Source: Neorhizobium alkalisoli
GTDB taxonomy: Bacteria; Pseudomonadota; Alphaproteobacteria; Rhizobiales; Rhizobiaceae
Assembly: GCF_002968635.1 (NCBI RefSeq)
Contig: NZ_PVBN01000010.1
Span: forward strand, 62,001 to 126,000
Direction: 5' to 3'
Length of the DNA: 64,000 bases
Shown here: positions 1-9,557 of the stretch, piece after piece
Numbering within the stretch: the first letter of the stretch is position 1
Layout of the letters: each line of letters begins with the position of its first letter
Made by a program: the position numbers and the translations under genes
Notes under the pieces: model-generated
What the model saw: the letters and a program-made list of their open reading frames with translations, nothing else
What the model was told of the DNA's origin: nothing
Database searches by the model: none

Positions 1-612
1 CGCGCCGCCAATGGCAACAGTGATTACTTCTTCCGGTAGACCGGCAGCCACGAGGGTATCCACCAGCTTGATGGCTGACAGCGGCGTCAGTTCAGAAGGT
101 TTGAGCAGGATCGAGTTCCCGCCCGCGATCGCCGGGCCGAGCTTGTGGGCGACGAGGTTCAGGGGGTCGTTGTAGGGGGTAATAGCGGCAATGATGCCGA
201 GGGGTTCACGGGTGTACCACCCCTGGCGGGACTCCGAACCGGCATAGGAATCAAACGGAATGACCTCGCCCGCATTGCGCTTGGCTTCGTCGGCGGAAAG
301 TTTGAGCGTATTGATGCAGCGTGTCACTTCCTTGCGTGCCTGGGTGATCGTCTTGCCCGCTTCTCGGACAATTAGGACTGCGAAGTCGTCTTTGTCCACG
401 GCAATCAGGGACGCGGCCTTTTCGAGAATCGCGGAACGCTGGTGGCGAGGCAGGGCCCGTGCGACACGCGCTCCGTTTCTGGCACGATCGATCAGCCCTG
501 GGACGGAGTCCGCTCTGGTTTCGACGACGGTCCCAAGGTGAGCGCCGCTGTACGGGTCGCGTACGATAATGGATTCTGCCTCGGTGTTGGCGCGGGCGGC
601 GTTCTGCATCAT
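1..612 (-). CDS. NAD(P)-dependent aldehyde dehydrogenase, N-terminal part
   Basis: The first 204 codons of an aldehyde dehydrogenase run off the left edge of the window. The start is the ATG at 612, which overlaps the stop of the upstream homoserine dehydrogenase gene as ATGA, so the two are probably translationally coupled. The translation has the ALDH N-terminal cofactor domain, including TPYNDPLN, which carries the oxyanion Asn, and LLKPSE, whose Lys contacts NAD(P). The catalytic Cys and Glu lie outside the window. The family oxidises aldehydes to acids. From its coupling to homoserine dehydrogenase I infer aspartate semialdehyde as the substrate, giving aspartate. The specificity is not visible in the sequence. 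Confidence 0.88.
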   Translation of the reverse strand, partial: MMQNAARANTEAESIIVRDPYSGAHLGTVVETRADSVPGLIDRARNGARVARALPRHQRSAILEKAASLIAVDKDDFAVLIVREAGKTITQARKEVTRCINTLKLSADEAKRNAGEVIPFDSYAGSESRQGWYTREPLGIIAAITPYNDPLNLVAHKLGPAIAGGNSILLKPSELTPLSAIKLVDTLVAAGLPEEVITVAIGGA

Positions 613-1670
613 GCTGCTTCCTTCTTCAGGCCCACACCGCTGGCGTTGTGGATTGCGACGATGTCGGAGAGGAGGGCATAGGCGGTCTCGACGCGGCCAG
701 CGCCTGGTCCCGTGACCGTGACAGCGCCAAGAAGCTCGGTGTTCAACGAAACGGCATTGGTCGCGCCGCTGACTGCCGCAAGCGGATGCTCTAGCGGGAG
801 GCACTTCGGCTCGACGCTACCTATTACGGTACCGTCAGCGTTACGGACGGCAGAGCCAATCAACTTCCAGCGGCTGCCGGACTTAGTCGCGGCGTCGATG
901 TCGGCGGCCGTCAGGCCGGAAATGCCCTTTCGCGAAACATCGTCGGGGGTGAGGTTGGCACCGAGAAGCTCGTTCGCCAGGATCACGACCTTAAGGCGCA
1001 CGTCGTAACCCTCGACGTCGGCGGTCGGGTCGGCTTCGGCATAACCCAGTTCCTGGGCTTCCTTGACGGCGGCGGAGAAGTCCATACCCGTTTCCATCCG
1101 GCCGAGCACGAAGTTGGATGTGCCGTTGAGGATACCCTCGAAGCCTTTGAGCTCGGCTCCGGCGAGCGTCCTTTCCGCCATCCGGATAACGGGAGTACCG
1201 CTCATTACCGAGCCTTCATATTCGAAACGCAGACCGTTCTTCTTTGCCAAGGCCTTTAATTCCTTAGCTCCGATCGCAACCGGACCCTTGTTTGTCGTCA
1301 CGACATGCTTTCCGCTTTCCAGGGCCCAGCGGCAATGGGAGACCGCGGGCTCGCCGTCTTTGGGGTTGGTGAACGTCGCTTCCACGATAATGTCTGCAGG
1401 AGCGGTCTTGATGATCGTCTCGTTGTCGGCTTCTGCGCTGCCGCCGGAGAGCTGTCCGAACCCGCCTTTGGAGAACTTTGTCTCTACCAGGGTCTTTGCA
1501 TCAAGGCCATTGGGAGAAGTGACCGAACCAAGGTACAGATCGCTCACGGCAACGATGTTCAGTCCGAAGCCGAGGTCGCGCTCCCAAAGCTGGTTCTTCG
1601 TTGCGATCAGTTCGGCTAGTGCGCGGTTCACGCCGCCAAACCCGATCAATGCGATATTATAGACTGTCAT
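609..1670 (-). CDS. hom: Homoserine dehydrogenase without ACT domain
   Basis: This 353-residue protein interconverts homoserine and aspartate semialdehyde with NAD(P). The nucleotide-binding loop GFGGVN is at residues 10-15, and TTNKGP and the [13 protein letters not shown] block carry the catalytic Lys and Asp. The protein ends after the catalytic domain, with no C-terminal ACT domain, so it should not be feedback-inhibited by threonine. That fits a catabolic role. I chose the ATG at 1670 over an upstream in-frame start because GGAGG lies just before it. Its 3' end overlaps the aldehyde dehydrogenase start. In a canavanine pathway it would oxidise the homoserine released by the gamma-lyase at 12456. 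Family assignment is firm; direction and pathway are inferred from neighbours. Confidence 0.93.
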   Translation of the reverse strand: MTVYNIALIGFGGVNRALAELIATKNQLWERDLGFGLNIVAVSDLYLGSVTSPNGLDAKTLVETKFSKGGFGQLSGGSAEADNETIIKTAPADIIVEATFTNPKDGEPAVSHCRWALESGKHVVTTNKGPVAIGAKELKALAKKNGLRFEYEGSVMSGTPVIRMAERTLAGAELKGFEGILNGTSNFVLGRMETGMDFSAAVKEAQELGYAEADPTADVEGYDVRLKVVILANELLGANLTPDDVSRKGISGLTAADIDAATKSGSRWKLIGSAVRNADGTVIGSVEPKCLPLEHPLAAVSGATNAVSLNTELLGAVTVTGPGAGRVETAYALLSDIVAIHNASGVGLKKEAA

Positions 1671-1712
1671 GGGAGCCTCCGATTGTTGAATGCCCCCATG
1701 ATGAAGAGCTAA

Positions 1713-1755
1713 TTGCACTGCCGAAACGAGGCAAGCGGACCAAATCACAGTGCAA
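1713..1755. promoter_or_regulatory. Inverted repeat upstream of hom
   Basis: A perfect 8-bp inverted repeat, TTGCACTG (1713-1720) and CAGTGCAA (1748-1755), is separated by 27 bp and lies 43-85 bp upstream of the hom start. Another GCACTG is near 1804. The 1671-1997 gap holds no convincing gene and probably carries the hom promoter. The wide spacing suggests two operator halves rather than a terminator. The regulator is unknown. Confidence 0.4.
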
Positions 1756-1997
1756 ATTGCTCAAACATCGTGCCGCTTGCATTCCCAGCCTGAACCTGCC
1801 TAGCTGCACTGATTTTACGATGGATTTTATTCTAGGTTTTCGCGACGTATCTCGCAGCGTCGAACCGGATACAGCCGGGCGGTTTCGATCCTGAGGCTCG
1901 TGCGCACGAACGTGGCGACGCCCGATCGCTCATCCGTCCGAATGGCTGCGCCGGCTCGATACAGGACGGACCGTTGCACCACGGCACCTCACTTTCA

Positions 1998-2786
1998 TCA
2001 GCAGAAAATCGTAGCCTTCATAAAGGTCACTGCGTTTCCCAGGAGGATGACGCGATCATCGACCAGTTCGCACTCGAGCAACCCGCCACGCGCCGATGCC
2101 TGACAGGCCTTCAGCTTTTCTCGACCCAAACGCTGGGCCCAGTACGGCACGAGCGTAGCGTGAATTGACCCCGTGACGGGGTCTTCAGGAATCCCTGCAC
2201 CGGGAGCGAAGTAACGCGACACGAAATGCACGCTGTCTCCCACTTCTGACTGGCCTGTTATAACAAGCCCCACGGGTCCCAGACGCGTTATGGCGGCTAA
2301 ATCCGGAATGAACCGACGTACTGCGTCGGCGCTTCCGAGATCAGCAAAGATATTCTCGAAGTTCCGAAAGATTGCTGCCGGCGGGGATGCAAATACCGTC
2401 GATATTTCCTCTGGCAGCTTATCCAGGTTCTCTGGGGGTAGTCGCGGGATGTCGAGACTGTATCTCGCATCCATTTTAGAGACCCATAATTTGCCGACGC
2501 GGGTATGGAAAAGCAAAGGCCCACCTGCCTGCTTTTCCGTGAATATGATGTGCGCGGTCGCAAGTGTCGCATGACCGCAAAAGTCGACCTCATGCGCAGG
2601 CGTGAACCAGCGCAGATTCCAGTCTCCATCCGATCGCAATGTTGCGAATGCTGTCTCGGCCAAATTGTTTTCCTGCGCGATCGCCAGCATCGTTGAATCC
2701 GGAAGCCAGTCGTTCAGCAGCAGCACCGCAGCGGGATTCCCACCAAACAAGCGGTCGGTGAAGGCGTCTACCTGATACATGTCCAT
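1998..2786 (-). CDS. PhzF-family isomerase/epimerase
   Basis: This 262-residue protein belongs to the PhzF family, which has a diaminopimelate-epimerase fold. The N-terminal block has GGNPAAV followed by ENNLAETAF, whose Glu is the usual catalytic acid of PhzF enzymes. DFCGHATLA and EDPVTGSIHA are the other family signatures, from the two halves of the fold. PhzF proteins isomerise or epimerise small substrates without a cofactor, and most have unknown substrates. It is the last gene of the AlaX-LysE-PhzF operon, 60 bp after the LysE-type exporter. That context suggests it acts on an amino-acid-like compound. No lesion is seen. Confidence 0.88.
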   Translation of the reverse strand: MDMYQVDAFTDRLFGGNPAAVLLLNDWLPDSTMLAIAQENNLAETAFATLRSDGDWNLRWFTPAHEVDFCGHATLATAHIIFTEKQAGGPLLFHTRVGKLWVSKMDARYSLDIPRLPPENLDKLPEEISTVFASPPAAIFRNFENIFADLGSADAVRRFIPDLAAITRLGPVGLVITGQSEVGDSVHFVSRYFAPGAGIPEDPVTGSIHATLVPYWAQRLGREKLKACQASARGGLLECELVDDRVILLGNAVTFMKATIFC

Positions 2787-2846
2787 CTATTGATATCCCG
2801 AATTACGGATTGAAGCCTAAGAACGTAAAGGTGACGAACTTCTCCG

Positions 2847-3464
2847 TCACCGCGAAAGGTTTGTCGTCGCCAGCAGCATGCCGAATCCAACGAGCAGAGC
2901 CCCGAAAACGCGGTCTATCCAATGCCTCACCTTCATTATGTGCGCCCGGATGGGGCCAGCGGAGAAGAACAAAGCTACAAGCGCAAACCACGCGACATGT
3001 GCACCTGAGATAAACGCACCGTAGCTGACCTGGACCGGCAAGGGCGTTGATGGCTGGACTACTTGCATGAAGAGACTGACGACAAAGACAGTCGTCTTCG
3101 GATTTAACGCGTTCGTCAGAAAGCCAATTCGTAGAGCGCCAAAATCTGACAGGGCAATCTCCCTAGTGCTCGTAACGTCGCCCTGTGGCTTTGCACGTAG
3201 CATCTTGATGCCTAGCCAGATCAGATAAGCGGCTCCGATGATCTTCAGGGCGTTGAAGAGCCAGATCGACTGAGCCATGAGGACGCCGACGCCGAGGATC
3301 GCATACGTGACGTGAACGAGCACCCCGACACCGATACCAACGGCAGTGAGTACCCCTGCACGACGCGATAGAAGCAGGCTGTTGCGCGACACCATGGCGA
3401 AGTCGGGTCCAGGGCTGATGACGGCAAGGATTGTGATGGTGATAACCGCTAGCAGTTCTGTCAT
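2847..3464 (-). CDS. LysE/RhtB-family amino-acid exporter
   Basis: A 205-residue inner-membrane protein with the LysE/RhtB signature SPGPDFAMV at residues 17-25 and about six hydrophobic segments, the usual size and topology of the family. Members export amino acids such as lysine, arginine, homoserine, threonine or their analogues. It sits 19 bp downstream of the AlaX-type gene and upstream of PhzF, all on the minus strand and probably in one operon divergent from an XRE-cupin regulator. Beside a tRNA-editing protein it would fit export of a toxic amino-acid analogue. That substrate is an inference. Confidence 0.9.
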   Translation of the reverse strand: MTELLAVITITILAVISPGPDFAMVSRNSLLLSRRAGVLTAVGIGVGVLVHVTYAILGVGVLMAQSIWLFNALKIIGAAYLIWLGIKMLRAKPQGDVTSTREIALSDFGALRIGFLTNALNPKTTVFVVSLFMQVVQPSTPLPVQVSYGAFISGAHVAWFALVALFFSAGPIRAHIMKVRHWIDRVFGALLVGFGMLLATTNLSR

Positions 3465-3483
3465 TGGTTTCTTCGATTTGAGA

Positions 3484-4374
3484 CTATTCGGTGCGGACGC
3501 GAGTAGTCATGACGAAGCCGTCCTCGGTGGGGGTGAGCGTCACGTTCACCTTCCCGATTTCCGAGAGAGCTGCGACATGGGTCCCCCCGCATGGAATGGA
3601 CACCTCGGCACCGTCGAGTTCGGTCCGCCATACCCGCACCTCATCTAGTTGCCCCTCCGAAGGGGTAACAGTTACGCGGGCGTCTTTAGCAAGCCAGGCG
3701 GTTATTCTCTGGTTGATCTCACCAGCCACACTGTCCAGTTGACCCAACAGGCCATCTCGATCGATCCCCTTTTTCTTGAGGGATTTACCCAGACGGTAAA
3801 CATCCGTGGACGCTTCAGGCGTGATATTTGCTGTTTCGATAGCTGCCTTGTCGAAGTTGGGACGTCCTCGCGTATCGCGATCCTCATAGTCCTTCTTCCA
3901 AAAGGGAGCGGCCGCTTCGTTCAGCGCGAAGGCTGCAAGGTGTGCAGCCGTATGAGCGGCCGACAGTCCTTTGCGTTGGGTGGCGTCGACGAGAAACCGC
4001 GCCTCAGCGCCAAGATAGGGGAGGATGTTCCGATCGGAATTTACAATATGAGCAACAACACCGTGCCAATCGCCCTCATTTTTTCGGATGGCCGCTGCTT
4101 CGGCGCCGATCAGAAGGGCTCCGGTGCCTGCGTCGACCAGACCAGTCAGGGAGTCGATGACTTCGGCTACCGTGCCATCGCCGAACTCGATCTTGCCGCG
4201 GTCGCCGGGTTGGTCGGGCCATCGAAAGCTGACCGGATGAAATGGCGTGCTGTCCGCTATAATAAGCCAGCCGCCTTCGTGAGACGCTACATGATCAATC
4301 CTGCCACGACCTTCTAAGGCACCTCCCGCAAACGAGATCACGCTACCGGTCTTTAGGGAAGTCACAATTGTCAT
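3484..4374 (-). CDS. AlaX-like standalone tRNA-editing (aminoacyl-tRNA hydrolase) protein
   Basis: A 296-residue protein related to the editing domain of alanyl-tRNA synthetase. It has both halves of the zinc site: HTAAH (His141, His145) and CGGTH (Cys262, His266). These AlaX proteins act free of the synthetase and hydrolyse mischarged tRNA, classically Ser- or Gly-tRNA(Ala). An N-terminal beta-barrel-like segment precedes the editing core, as in longer AlaX forms. The ATG at 4374 is 86 bp from the divergent XRE-cupin gene. Its partnership with LysE and PhzF genes is unlike a housekeeping editor and suggests protection against a specific non-protein amino acid. The tRNA and amino acid concerned cannot be read from sequence. 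Confidence 0.85.
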   Translation of the reverse strand: MTIVTSLKTGSVISFAGGALEGRGRIDHVASHEGGWLIIADSTPFHPVSFRWPDQPGDRGKIEFGDGTVAEVIDSLTGLVDAGTGALLIGAEAAAIRKNEGDWHGVVAHIVNSDRNILPYLGAEARFLVDATQRKGLSAAHTAAHLAAFALNEAAAPFWKKDYEDRDTRGRPNFDKAAIETANITPEASTDVYRLGKSLKKKGIDRDGLLGQLDSVAGEINQRITAWLAKDARVTVTPSEGQLDEVRVWRTELDGAEVSIPCGGTHVAALSEIGKVNVTLTPTEDGFVMTTRVRTE

Positions 4375-4454
4375 CGAGCAAGGCCTTTCACAATGGTTAT
4401 TGCCCTTTTGGTGGGAGGTCTATTCGTCCGCCGCGATTGCGGGATAGGGCGTCA

Positions 4455-4504
4455 GTCATTATGGTGACCGTAGTGCCTAAGAAGGGTGAAGTCAATATAA
4501 TGAC
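4455..4504. promoter_or_regulatory. Candidate XRE operator pair (GTCA-N6-TGAC)
   Basis: Two 14-bp sites of form GTCA-N6-TGAC lie at 4455-4468 (GTCATTATGGTGAC) and 4491-4504 (GTCAATATAATGAC), flanking the start of the XRE-cupin gene. The paralogous gene at 17655 has looser versions at 17646-17659 and 17673-17686. The second site of each pair lies in a conserved coding segment, so part of the similarity may be paralogy rather than operator conservation. Confidence 0.3.
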
Positions 4505-5111
4505 CGATTGTACACTTATGTCGAACGCTGAGGCTGTTGTCAGCTCGACCCTTGCTACGCGCATACGGACACTCCGGCAAAAAAGGGTCTTGAGTCTCGA
4601 TGCTCTGGCGAAGAAAACGGGTCTCTCCAAGGGTACTGTTGTCGCGCTTGAGAATGGAAAAGCAAACCCGAGCATAAGTGTTTTATGTAGGCTCGCGGCG
4701 GCTTTCTCCCTGTCGGTTTCTGATTTGCTTGCTGCCCCGGTTGAAGGGGCTAGTGGCGCGATTGAACGCACCACACCACAAATCCTTTGGAGCAGCCCCC
4801 ACGGTAGCCGGGCACAACTTCAGGCTTCGACGTCGGGTCAGACAATGTTCGAGCTTTGGACCTGGACTATGGTTCCCGGCGATGTCTTTCGGGCCGAAGG
4901 ACACAGTCCAAATACACGAGAGCTTATCACTGTCTTTGAGGGCGTCGTGCGGATAAGCGTCGGAGCAGACACAATCGTCCTGAACGCAAACGAAAGCGCC
5001 CGGTTAGTAACTGATCAAGATCACTCCTATCAGGCTGAGGGTGAGCTACCAGCCCGCTTCACCATGGCCGTCCTCGAGCGAGGGGGGCAGTCCGACGAGC
5101 TCGCCGAATGA
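4461..5111 (+). CDS. XRE-family regulator with cupin sensor domain
   Basis: A 216-residue one-component regulator. An N-terminal XRE helix-turn-helix contains LAKKTGLSKGTVVALENG. A C-terminal cupin beta-barrel of about 100 residues, with PGDVFRAEGHSPNTRE, probably binds the effector. I chose the ATG at 4461 because the resulting N-terminus (KKGEVNI.TD) aligns with the paralogue at 17655 (EKKVNISTD); the longer in-frame start at 4368 does not. It is divergent from the AlaX-LysE-PhzF operon and is the likely regulator of it. The two XRE-cupin proteins share layout and N-terminal motif, which suggests they sense related ligands. Confidence 0.88.
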   Translation: MVTVVPKKGEVNIMTDCTLMSNAEAVVSSTLATRIRTLRQKRVLSLDALAKKTGLSKGTVVALENGKANPSISVLCRLAAAFSLSVSDLLAAPVEGASGAIERTTPQILWSSPHGSRAQLQASTSGQTMFELWTWTMVPGDVFRAEGHSPNTRELITVFEGVVRISVGADTIVLNANESARLVTDQDHSYQAEGELPARFTMAVLERGGQSDELAE

Positions 5112-5210
5112 GCCCATTCACGAGTTAGGGGTAAATTCTGTATCCGCTCCGCCCGAACCGCTTATCCAGCCTCCGGCCATGAAATTCAAGGTGGCGAACC
5201 AGCGGCGCGC

Positions 5211-5981
5211 TTAGTGGACGATCTGACTCAGGAACGCCTTGGTCCGTTCATGCTGGGGGTTGGCAAAGAATTCTGTCGGGGCGTTCTCCTCGATAATCTC
5301 TCCACGGTCCATAAAGATGACGCGATCTGCGACCTGGCGCGCGAACCCCATCTCGTGCGTTACACAAAGCATAGTCATACCGTCCTTGGCGAGCTGCACC
5401 ATGGAATCGAGGACTTCGCGCACCATTTCCGGATCAAGCGCGGACGTCGGCTCGTCAAAAAGAAGAACCTTGGGTTTCATGCAAAGCGCCCGCGCGATCG
5501 CTACGCGTTGTTGTTGGCCCCCGGAGAGCTGAGACGGGTACTTGTGGGCCTGATCGGCGATCCGCACTTTTTCGAGGTACTCGAGCGCTGTGTCCCGCGC
5601 TAGGCTTTGCGGCACCTTCTTGACCCACATCGGAGCAAGCGTGCAGTTCTCAATGATGGTGAGGTGGGGAAATAGATTGAAATGCTGGAATACCATCCCG
5701 ACGTCACGTCGAACGGCATCGACGTTTTTGTTGTTGTCCGTCAGTTCGATCCCGTCGACGACGATCTTTCCTTTCTGATGTCTTTCAAGCCAATTTATGC
5801 AACGGATCATGGTAGACTTGCCGGAACCCGACGGTCCGGCGATGACGATCCGCTCTCCGGTTCTGACCTCGAGATTGATGTCTTGAAGGACTTTGAAAGC
5901 GCCGAACCACTTCGACACCTGACAGAGCGAGACCGCGATGTCATGAGCCTTGCTTTCGGGCTGTTGGGTGGCAGACTGCAT
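5211..5981 (-). CDS. Polar amino-acid ABC transporter ATPase (GlnQ-type)
   Basis: A 256-residue ABC ATPase with Walker [11 protein letters not shown]-loop, signature LSGGQQQR, Walker [14 protein letters not shown] and the switch His in THEMGFAR, typical of the PAAT importer group. The ATG at 5981 is preferred because AAGGGGA precedes it; a further upstream start lacks this. It ends the minus-strand operon binding protein - permease - permease - M20 amidohydrolase - ATPase (9456 to 5211) and would power uptake of the ligand bound by the 8620-9456 protein. The placement of an amidohydrolase between the permeases and the ATPase suggests that imported substrate is hydrolysed directly. Confidence 0.93.
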   Translation of the reverse strand: MQSATQQPESKAHDIAVSLCQVSKWFGAFKVLQDINLEVRTGERIVIAGPSGSGKSTMIRCINWLERHQKGKIVVDGIELTDNNKNVDAVRRDVGMVFQHFNLFPHLTIIENCTLAPMWVKKVPQSLARDTALEYLEKVRIADQAHKYPSQLSGGQQQRVAIARALCMKPKVLLFDEPTSALDPEMVREVLDSMVQLAKDGMTMLCVTHEMGFARQVADRVIFMDRGEIIEENAPTEFFANPQHERTKAFLSQIVH

Positions 5982-6045
5982 CAATATTCCCCTTCTTTTC
6001 TGGCGACGCACAGGCGAGGGAATTCCTCGCGGCGTGAATTCGAGA

Positions 6046-7257
6046 TCAATTCGTGAGGAGGTTCAAGGCGCGGGCAAACGTCTCCGCTCCCAGCAGGAGA
6101 TCCCCGATCGCCGTGTCCTCCTCGAAGTTATGGCTGATACCGTTGATCGACGGCACAAACAGCATGCCCATCGGCATGTGCTTCGACACGTTGGCAGCGT
6201 CATGTAGCGCTCCTGAGGTGAGCCGCCGCCACCCGTCTTTCGCCGTCATGTCTGCAGCACGCTCGAACGCGCCGACGATGGCGGGATCGCAACGAGTGGC
6301 CGGAATGGAGGTGTAATTCGATTTCTGCCATTCCAGGCCCATGTGGCAGGCGGTTCGGGCGGCCGTCTCGCATATCACCTCATGCATACGGTCAAGAAGG
6401 CCATCGTCGGGATCGCGCCATTGAACCGAGAAGTCCGCCCGGCCGGGGACAATCGAGACGGCGTTTGGGTGAAGGGCCACATGTCCAATCGTCCACACGG
6501 TCGACGATGTCACGATCTCGTGCAGCTTTCGGTTCAGTTCATGCGCGAACATTGCCAGACCCTGGAAAGCGTCTTTCCGCATGGCCATTGGCGTTGTCCC
6601 AGCGTGATTCTGCTGGCCTTGGAATGACAGGTGCTCGCTGCGTATCCCGACGATATCGCTGACCACGCCGATCTTTTCGCCTAAGGTGTCGAGAACCGGG
6701 CCTTGCTCGATATGGAGCTCGAGGAATGCCCGGAACCAATCGACTGGAACGTCCGTAACAGGCCCGATCCTTGTGGCTTTCTGCCGCTCGTCGGCAAACC
6801 GTACGCCGTCCGCGTCGACCAACAGGTCGGCTTCGTTGATAGAGAGCTGGTGTGTCCAGACCCTGCTTCCGGTCAACGTCGAGAACCGCCCTTCCTCGTC
6901 TTGGAATGACACGCAGGCGATCGGCGGTCCGCCCTGTTCACGGCTCGCCCTTGCGACCTCCAGGCCGACGATGACCCCCAGCGCGCCGTCGAGCCACCCG
7001 CCCTCGGGCTGCGTATCGGAGTGCGACCCTACCAGAATGCGGTTTTTCTCGTTCTCGGGAATGCCGAACACGTTTCCGACCGGGTCGACATGAACCGTGA
7101 GGCCAGCATCCGCCATCCTGCTTGCCAACCAGATACGTGACGCGATGTCGGCGTCGCTGAAGGCTCGCCGGACTACACCCTTGCCACACTCGCCAAAAGA
7201 ACGCAGCTCTCTAAGGTCGGCAAGCATGCGCTGGCCGTCGATCTGAAATCTAGTCAT
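6046..7257 (-). CDS. M20-family hydantoinase/carbamoylase-type amidohydrolase
   Basis: A 403-residue zinc peptidase-fold enzyme of the N-carbamoyl-amino-acid hydrolase / allantoate amidohydrolase / beta-ureidopropionase branch. Metal-site motifs are present: [18 protein letters not shown] (His and bridging Asp), FQDEEGRF (acidic pair) and [12 protein letters not shown] dimerisation insert follows. Members split ureido (N-carbamoyl) or related amide bonds, releasing ammonia and CO2. It lies inside an ABC importer operon, so its substrate is probably imported. An amidinotransferase-fold enzyme at 10602 hints at a guanidino or ureido compound, but that link is speculative. The exact substrate within this branch cannot be told. 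Confidence 0.88.
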   Translation of the reverse strand: MTRFQIDGQRMLADLRELRSFGECGKGVVRRAFSDADIASRIWLASRMADAGLTVHVDPVGNVFGIPENEKNRILVGSHSDTQPEGGWLDGALGVIVGLEVARASREQGGPPIACVSFQDEEGRFSTLTGSRVWTHQLSINEADLLVDADGVRFADERQKATRIGPVTDVPVDWFRAFLELHIEQGPVLDTLGEKIGVVSDIVGIRSEHLSFQGQQNHAGTTPMAMRKDAFQGLAMFAHELNRKLHEIVTSSTVWTIGHVALHPNAVSIVPGRADFSVQWRDPDDGLLDRMHEVICETAARTACHMGLEWQKSNYTSIPATRCDPAIVGAFERAADMTAKDGWRRLTSGALHDAANVSKHMPMGMLFVPSINGISHNFEEDTAIGDLLLGAETFARALNLLTN

Positions 7258-7282
7258 TTGAGAAAATCCTGGTAAGCGGGGT

Positions 7283-7939
7283 TTAACGGGCGGGTTTAAG
7301 CCATGCCATTTGTCTCTCGAGGAAGCCTGCCAGTGCCATTATCGAGAGAACGAGCACGAGGTAGAGAATGCCGATAATCGCCCAGACTTCGAAGATGAGG
7401 AACGTCTGCGTGATCACGACCTGCCCTGAGAACGTCAGCTCCGCGACGGATACGCCCGCGAGAAACGCCGACTCCTTGCATAAGGTCGCCAGCAGATTGA
7501 CGCTCGCGGGGAGAACGAACGGCATGAGCTGGGGAAGTATGATCAGGCGGGACTGCAGGAAAGGACCGATCGCCAAAGCGCGAGCTCCTTCACGCTGGCC
7601 GTCCGGTATCGAGTTAAGACCGCCTCTTATGATTTCGGCCATGTAGGCGGCGCTGTAGATTGCGACGGAAACCAGACCGACGAGCACCGGCTCGAAGCGC
7701 ATTCTCATGACGCCGAGTAGGGCAAAGAGAAGCATCGCCTGAATGAGAAAGGGTGTATTTCGGATCAGCTCGACATAGGAGCGGGCGAGCCAGCCCGCTA
7801 TCCGGTTTTTCGAGGTCAGGAGGATGGCGAGAAGTGCGCCCAAGACGCTCCCGATCGCAAAGCCGCCGCTGACCAGAATTATGGTCCAGAGAAAACCTCT
7901 GAGCAGGGTGCCGCCGTGGTTGCTGAGGAACTCGATCAT
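7283..7939 (-). CDS. Polar amino-acid ABC transporter permease
   Basis: A 218-residue membrane permease of the HisM/ArtM type, with several hydrophobic segments and the cytoplasmic EAA-like loop (AEIIRGG followed by GQREGARALAIG) that docks on the ATPase. The ATG at 7939 overlaps the stop of the upstream permease gene as TAATG, which favours this start over the GTG-side extension to 7990 and implies coupled translation. It pairs with the 7939-8604 permease to form the heterodimeric channel of the first ABC importer. Confidence 0.9.
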   Translation of the reverse strand: MIEFLSNHGGTLLRGFLWTIILVSGGFAIGSVLGALLAILLTSKNRIAGWLARSYVELIRNTPFLIQAMLLFALLGVMRMRFEPVLVGLVSVAIYSAAYMAEIIRGGLNSIPDGQREGARALAIGPFLQSRLIILPQLMPFVLPASVNLLATLCKESAFLAGVSVAELTFSGQVVITQTFLIFEVWAIIGILYLVLVLSIMALAGFLERQMAWLKPAR

Positions 7940-8604
7940 TACCTGGCCCTCCCGACTGTAAGCCTGCCTTCGAGATAGCGGGACGCCCACGCGATCGAGC
8001 CTATGAGTATGAAATAGAGCACGCAGGCAGCGAGCAGCGGCCCGAGTGGGTCGAACGTCTGCATGGTGACCTGCTGGGAGCGTCGGGTCAGGTCAACGAC
8101 CGTGATAAGGGACAACACTGGGGAGGCCTTTATCAAAAACCCGACTTCGCCAGCCAGGGCGGGCAAGGCGATCGGAAGGATTTGCGGCGTGAGGACAAGA
8201 CGCCACAATTGATACTTGCTAAGGCCGAGCGCGTAACCGCCTTCCGTCTGGCCCTTCGGCAGTCTCGCAATCGCGCCGCGAAGAACCTCAGACTGGAACG
8301 CGGCGCCGTTCATCGCGAGCGCTATCACGCCGACCCAAAAGGCGGACACCCGGCCGAGATCGAGTAGCGCGGGCATGCCAAAATAGAGCAGGAAGACAAG
8401 GATGACGATTGGCAGACCCCTCATCAGCGTGACGTAGACCGTGACGCTCCAGACAAGCAAGCGTTTGCCCGATCGCCTCGCGGCGACGATTAGGATTGCC
8501 CCGGCCAGTGCCAGAACCGACGCGAGCCCGCAGATCAGAAGGGTTGTCACCAGACCGTCCAACAGAAGCGGGACGGTCTCGATGCCTTTGACGATGTACT
8601 TCAT
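7939..8604 (-). CDS. Polar amino-acid ABC transporter permease
   Basis: A 221-residue permease of the HisQ/GlnP type. It has an EAA-like loop (SEVLRGA, then GQTEGGYALGLSKYQ) and hydrophobic segments. It lies 15 bp after the binding-protein gene and overlaps the next permease by one base, so it is second in the importer operon. Its partner is the 7283-7939 permease. The substrate is set by the binding protein and is unknown. Confidence 0.9.
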   Translation of the reverse strand: MKYIVKGIETVPLLLDGLVTTLLICGLASVLALAGAILIVAARRSGKRLLVWSVTVYVTLMRGLPIVILVFLLYFGMPALLDLGRVSAFWVGVIALAMNGAAFQSEVLRGAIARLPKGQTEGGYALGLSKYQLWRLVLTPQILPIALPALAGEVGFLIKASPVLSLITVVDLTRRSQQVTMQTFDPLGPLLAACVLYFILIGSIAWASRYLEGRLTVGRAR

Positions 8605-8619
8605 CGGTACCTCTCAGGC

Positions 8620-9456
8620 TCACGGCTTGAGCTGTATCGCGTTTTCCGGGAGATAACCGTCTTCAGGCGTGGCGGATTCGAGCCCAACCCACTTCTTCTG
8701 CATTTCCGCGATCTTGCCCGACTTCACGAGGCGGGTGATCGTATTGTTGACGGCTTCGAGCAGCGTCTTGTCTTCAGGACGCGTGACCCAGGAGAGATAT
8801 GCGGGCTTGCCGTACGAAAACGTCACCTTAAAAGCGCCAGGGGAGGTCTTCATGAAGTCGGCCGCCGAAATGTTGGGTACGACAATAGCGTCGACCTGTC
8901 CGGAGCTGAGGTTGAACGCCGTATCCGGATAGGACTGGAACAGCCGTAGATCGCCAAACCCCGAGCCGCCACCCTTTTTAAGTTCGTCGTTCATCTGCCG
9001 CGCGACGGCATCTGTCGAGCTGCCGAGTTGGGTTCCCACGAGAACGCCGTTTAGATCGGAAAGCTGCTTGATGCTGTCGTTGTCGGCTGACACGACGACG
9101 TTGTTATCGATCGCGGCGAACGGGCGGGAAAAGGTGTAGGCTTTTGCCCGTTCCGCGTTCGGCGTGACGGAGGTGGCGACAAGGTCATATTGCTTTGCGG
9201 CCAGTCCGGACAGGATACCTTGAAACGGAAGGTCGAGTTGTTCCACCTTGACGCCGAGGTCCTTGGCAAACTCGGCGAGCAGCTCGGAGCCAAACCCCGT
9301 TATCTTGCCGTCTTCGACGAATTCGAATGGTTTAAAGGCTGCTTCCGTGGCGACCGTGATCTTTCCAGCGGCCTTGATCTTGGCGAGTGTGTCTTCGGCA
9401 TGAGCGACCCCGGCCATGAGCGCTGATACCGCAAGTGAAATAAGAAGTGTTTTCAT
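8620..9456 (-). CDS. Periplasmic amino-acid-binding protein (SBP family 3)
   Basis: A 278-residue secreted binding protein. The N-terminus is a Sec signal peptide ending in MAGVAHA, followed by TLAKIKAAGKITVAT, the usual mature start of family-3 amino-acid binders. The FGSELLAEFAKDLG and DLVATS blocks match the family fold. It is first in the operon and is transcribed divergently from the LysR gene at 9592, across a 135-bp gap with a strong inverted repeat. Family 3 binds amino acids, opines and related polar molecules; the ligand here is not recognisable. Confidence 0.92.
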   Translation of the reverse strand: MKTLLISLAVSALMAGVAHAEDTLAKIKAAGKITVATEAAFKPFEFVEDGKITGFGSELLAEFAKDLGVKVEQLDLPFQGILSGLAAKQYDLVATSVTPNAERAKAYTFSRPFAAIDNNVVVSADNDSIKQLSDLNGVLVGTQLGSSTDAVARQMNDELKKGGGSGFGDLRLFQSYPDTAFNLSSGQVDAIVVPNISAADFMKTSPGAFKVTFSYGKPAYLSWVTRPEDKTLLEAVNNTITRLVKSGKIAEMQKKWVGLESATPEDGYLPENAIQLKP

Positions 9457-9557
9457 GGTTCCCTCTTTTTGTTTGTTCCCGATCAGTCTGGAAATGCAGG
9501 CTGAGTGATAGTGACGGTATCTGAAAAAAATTGCGGAAGAACCGTGAAGATGGTTAG

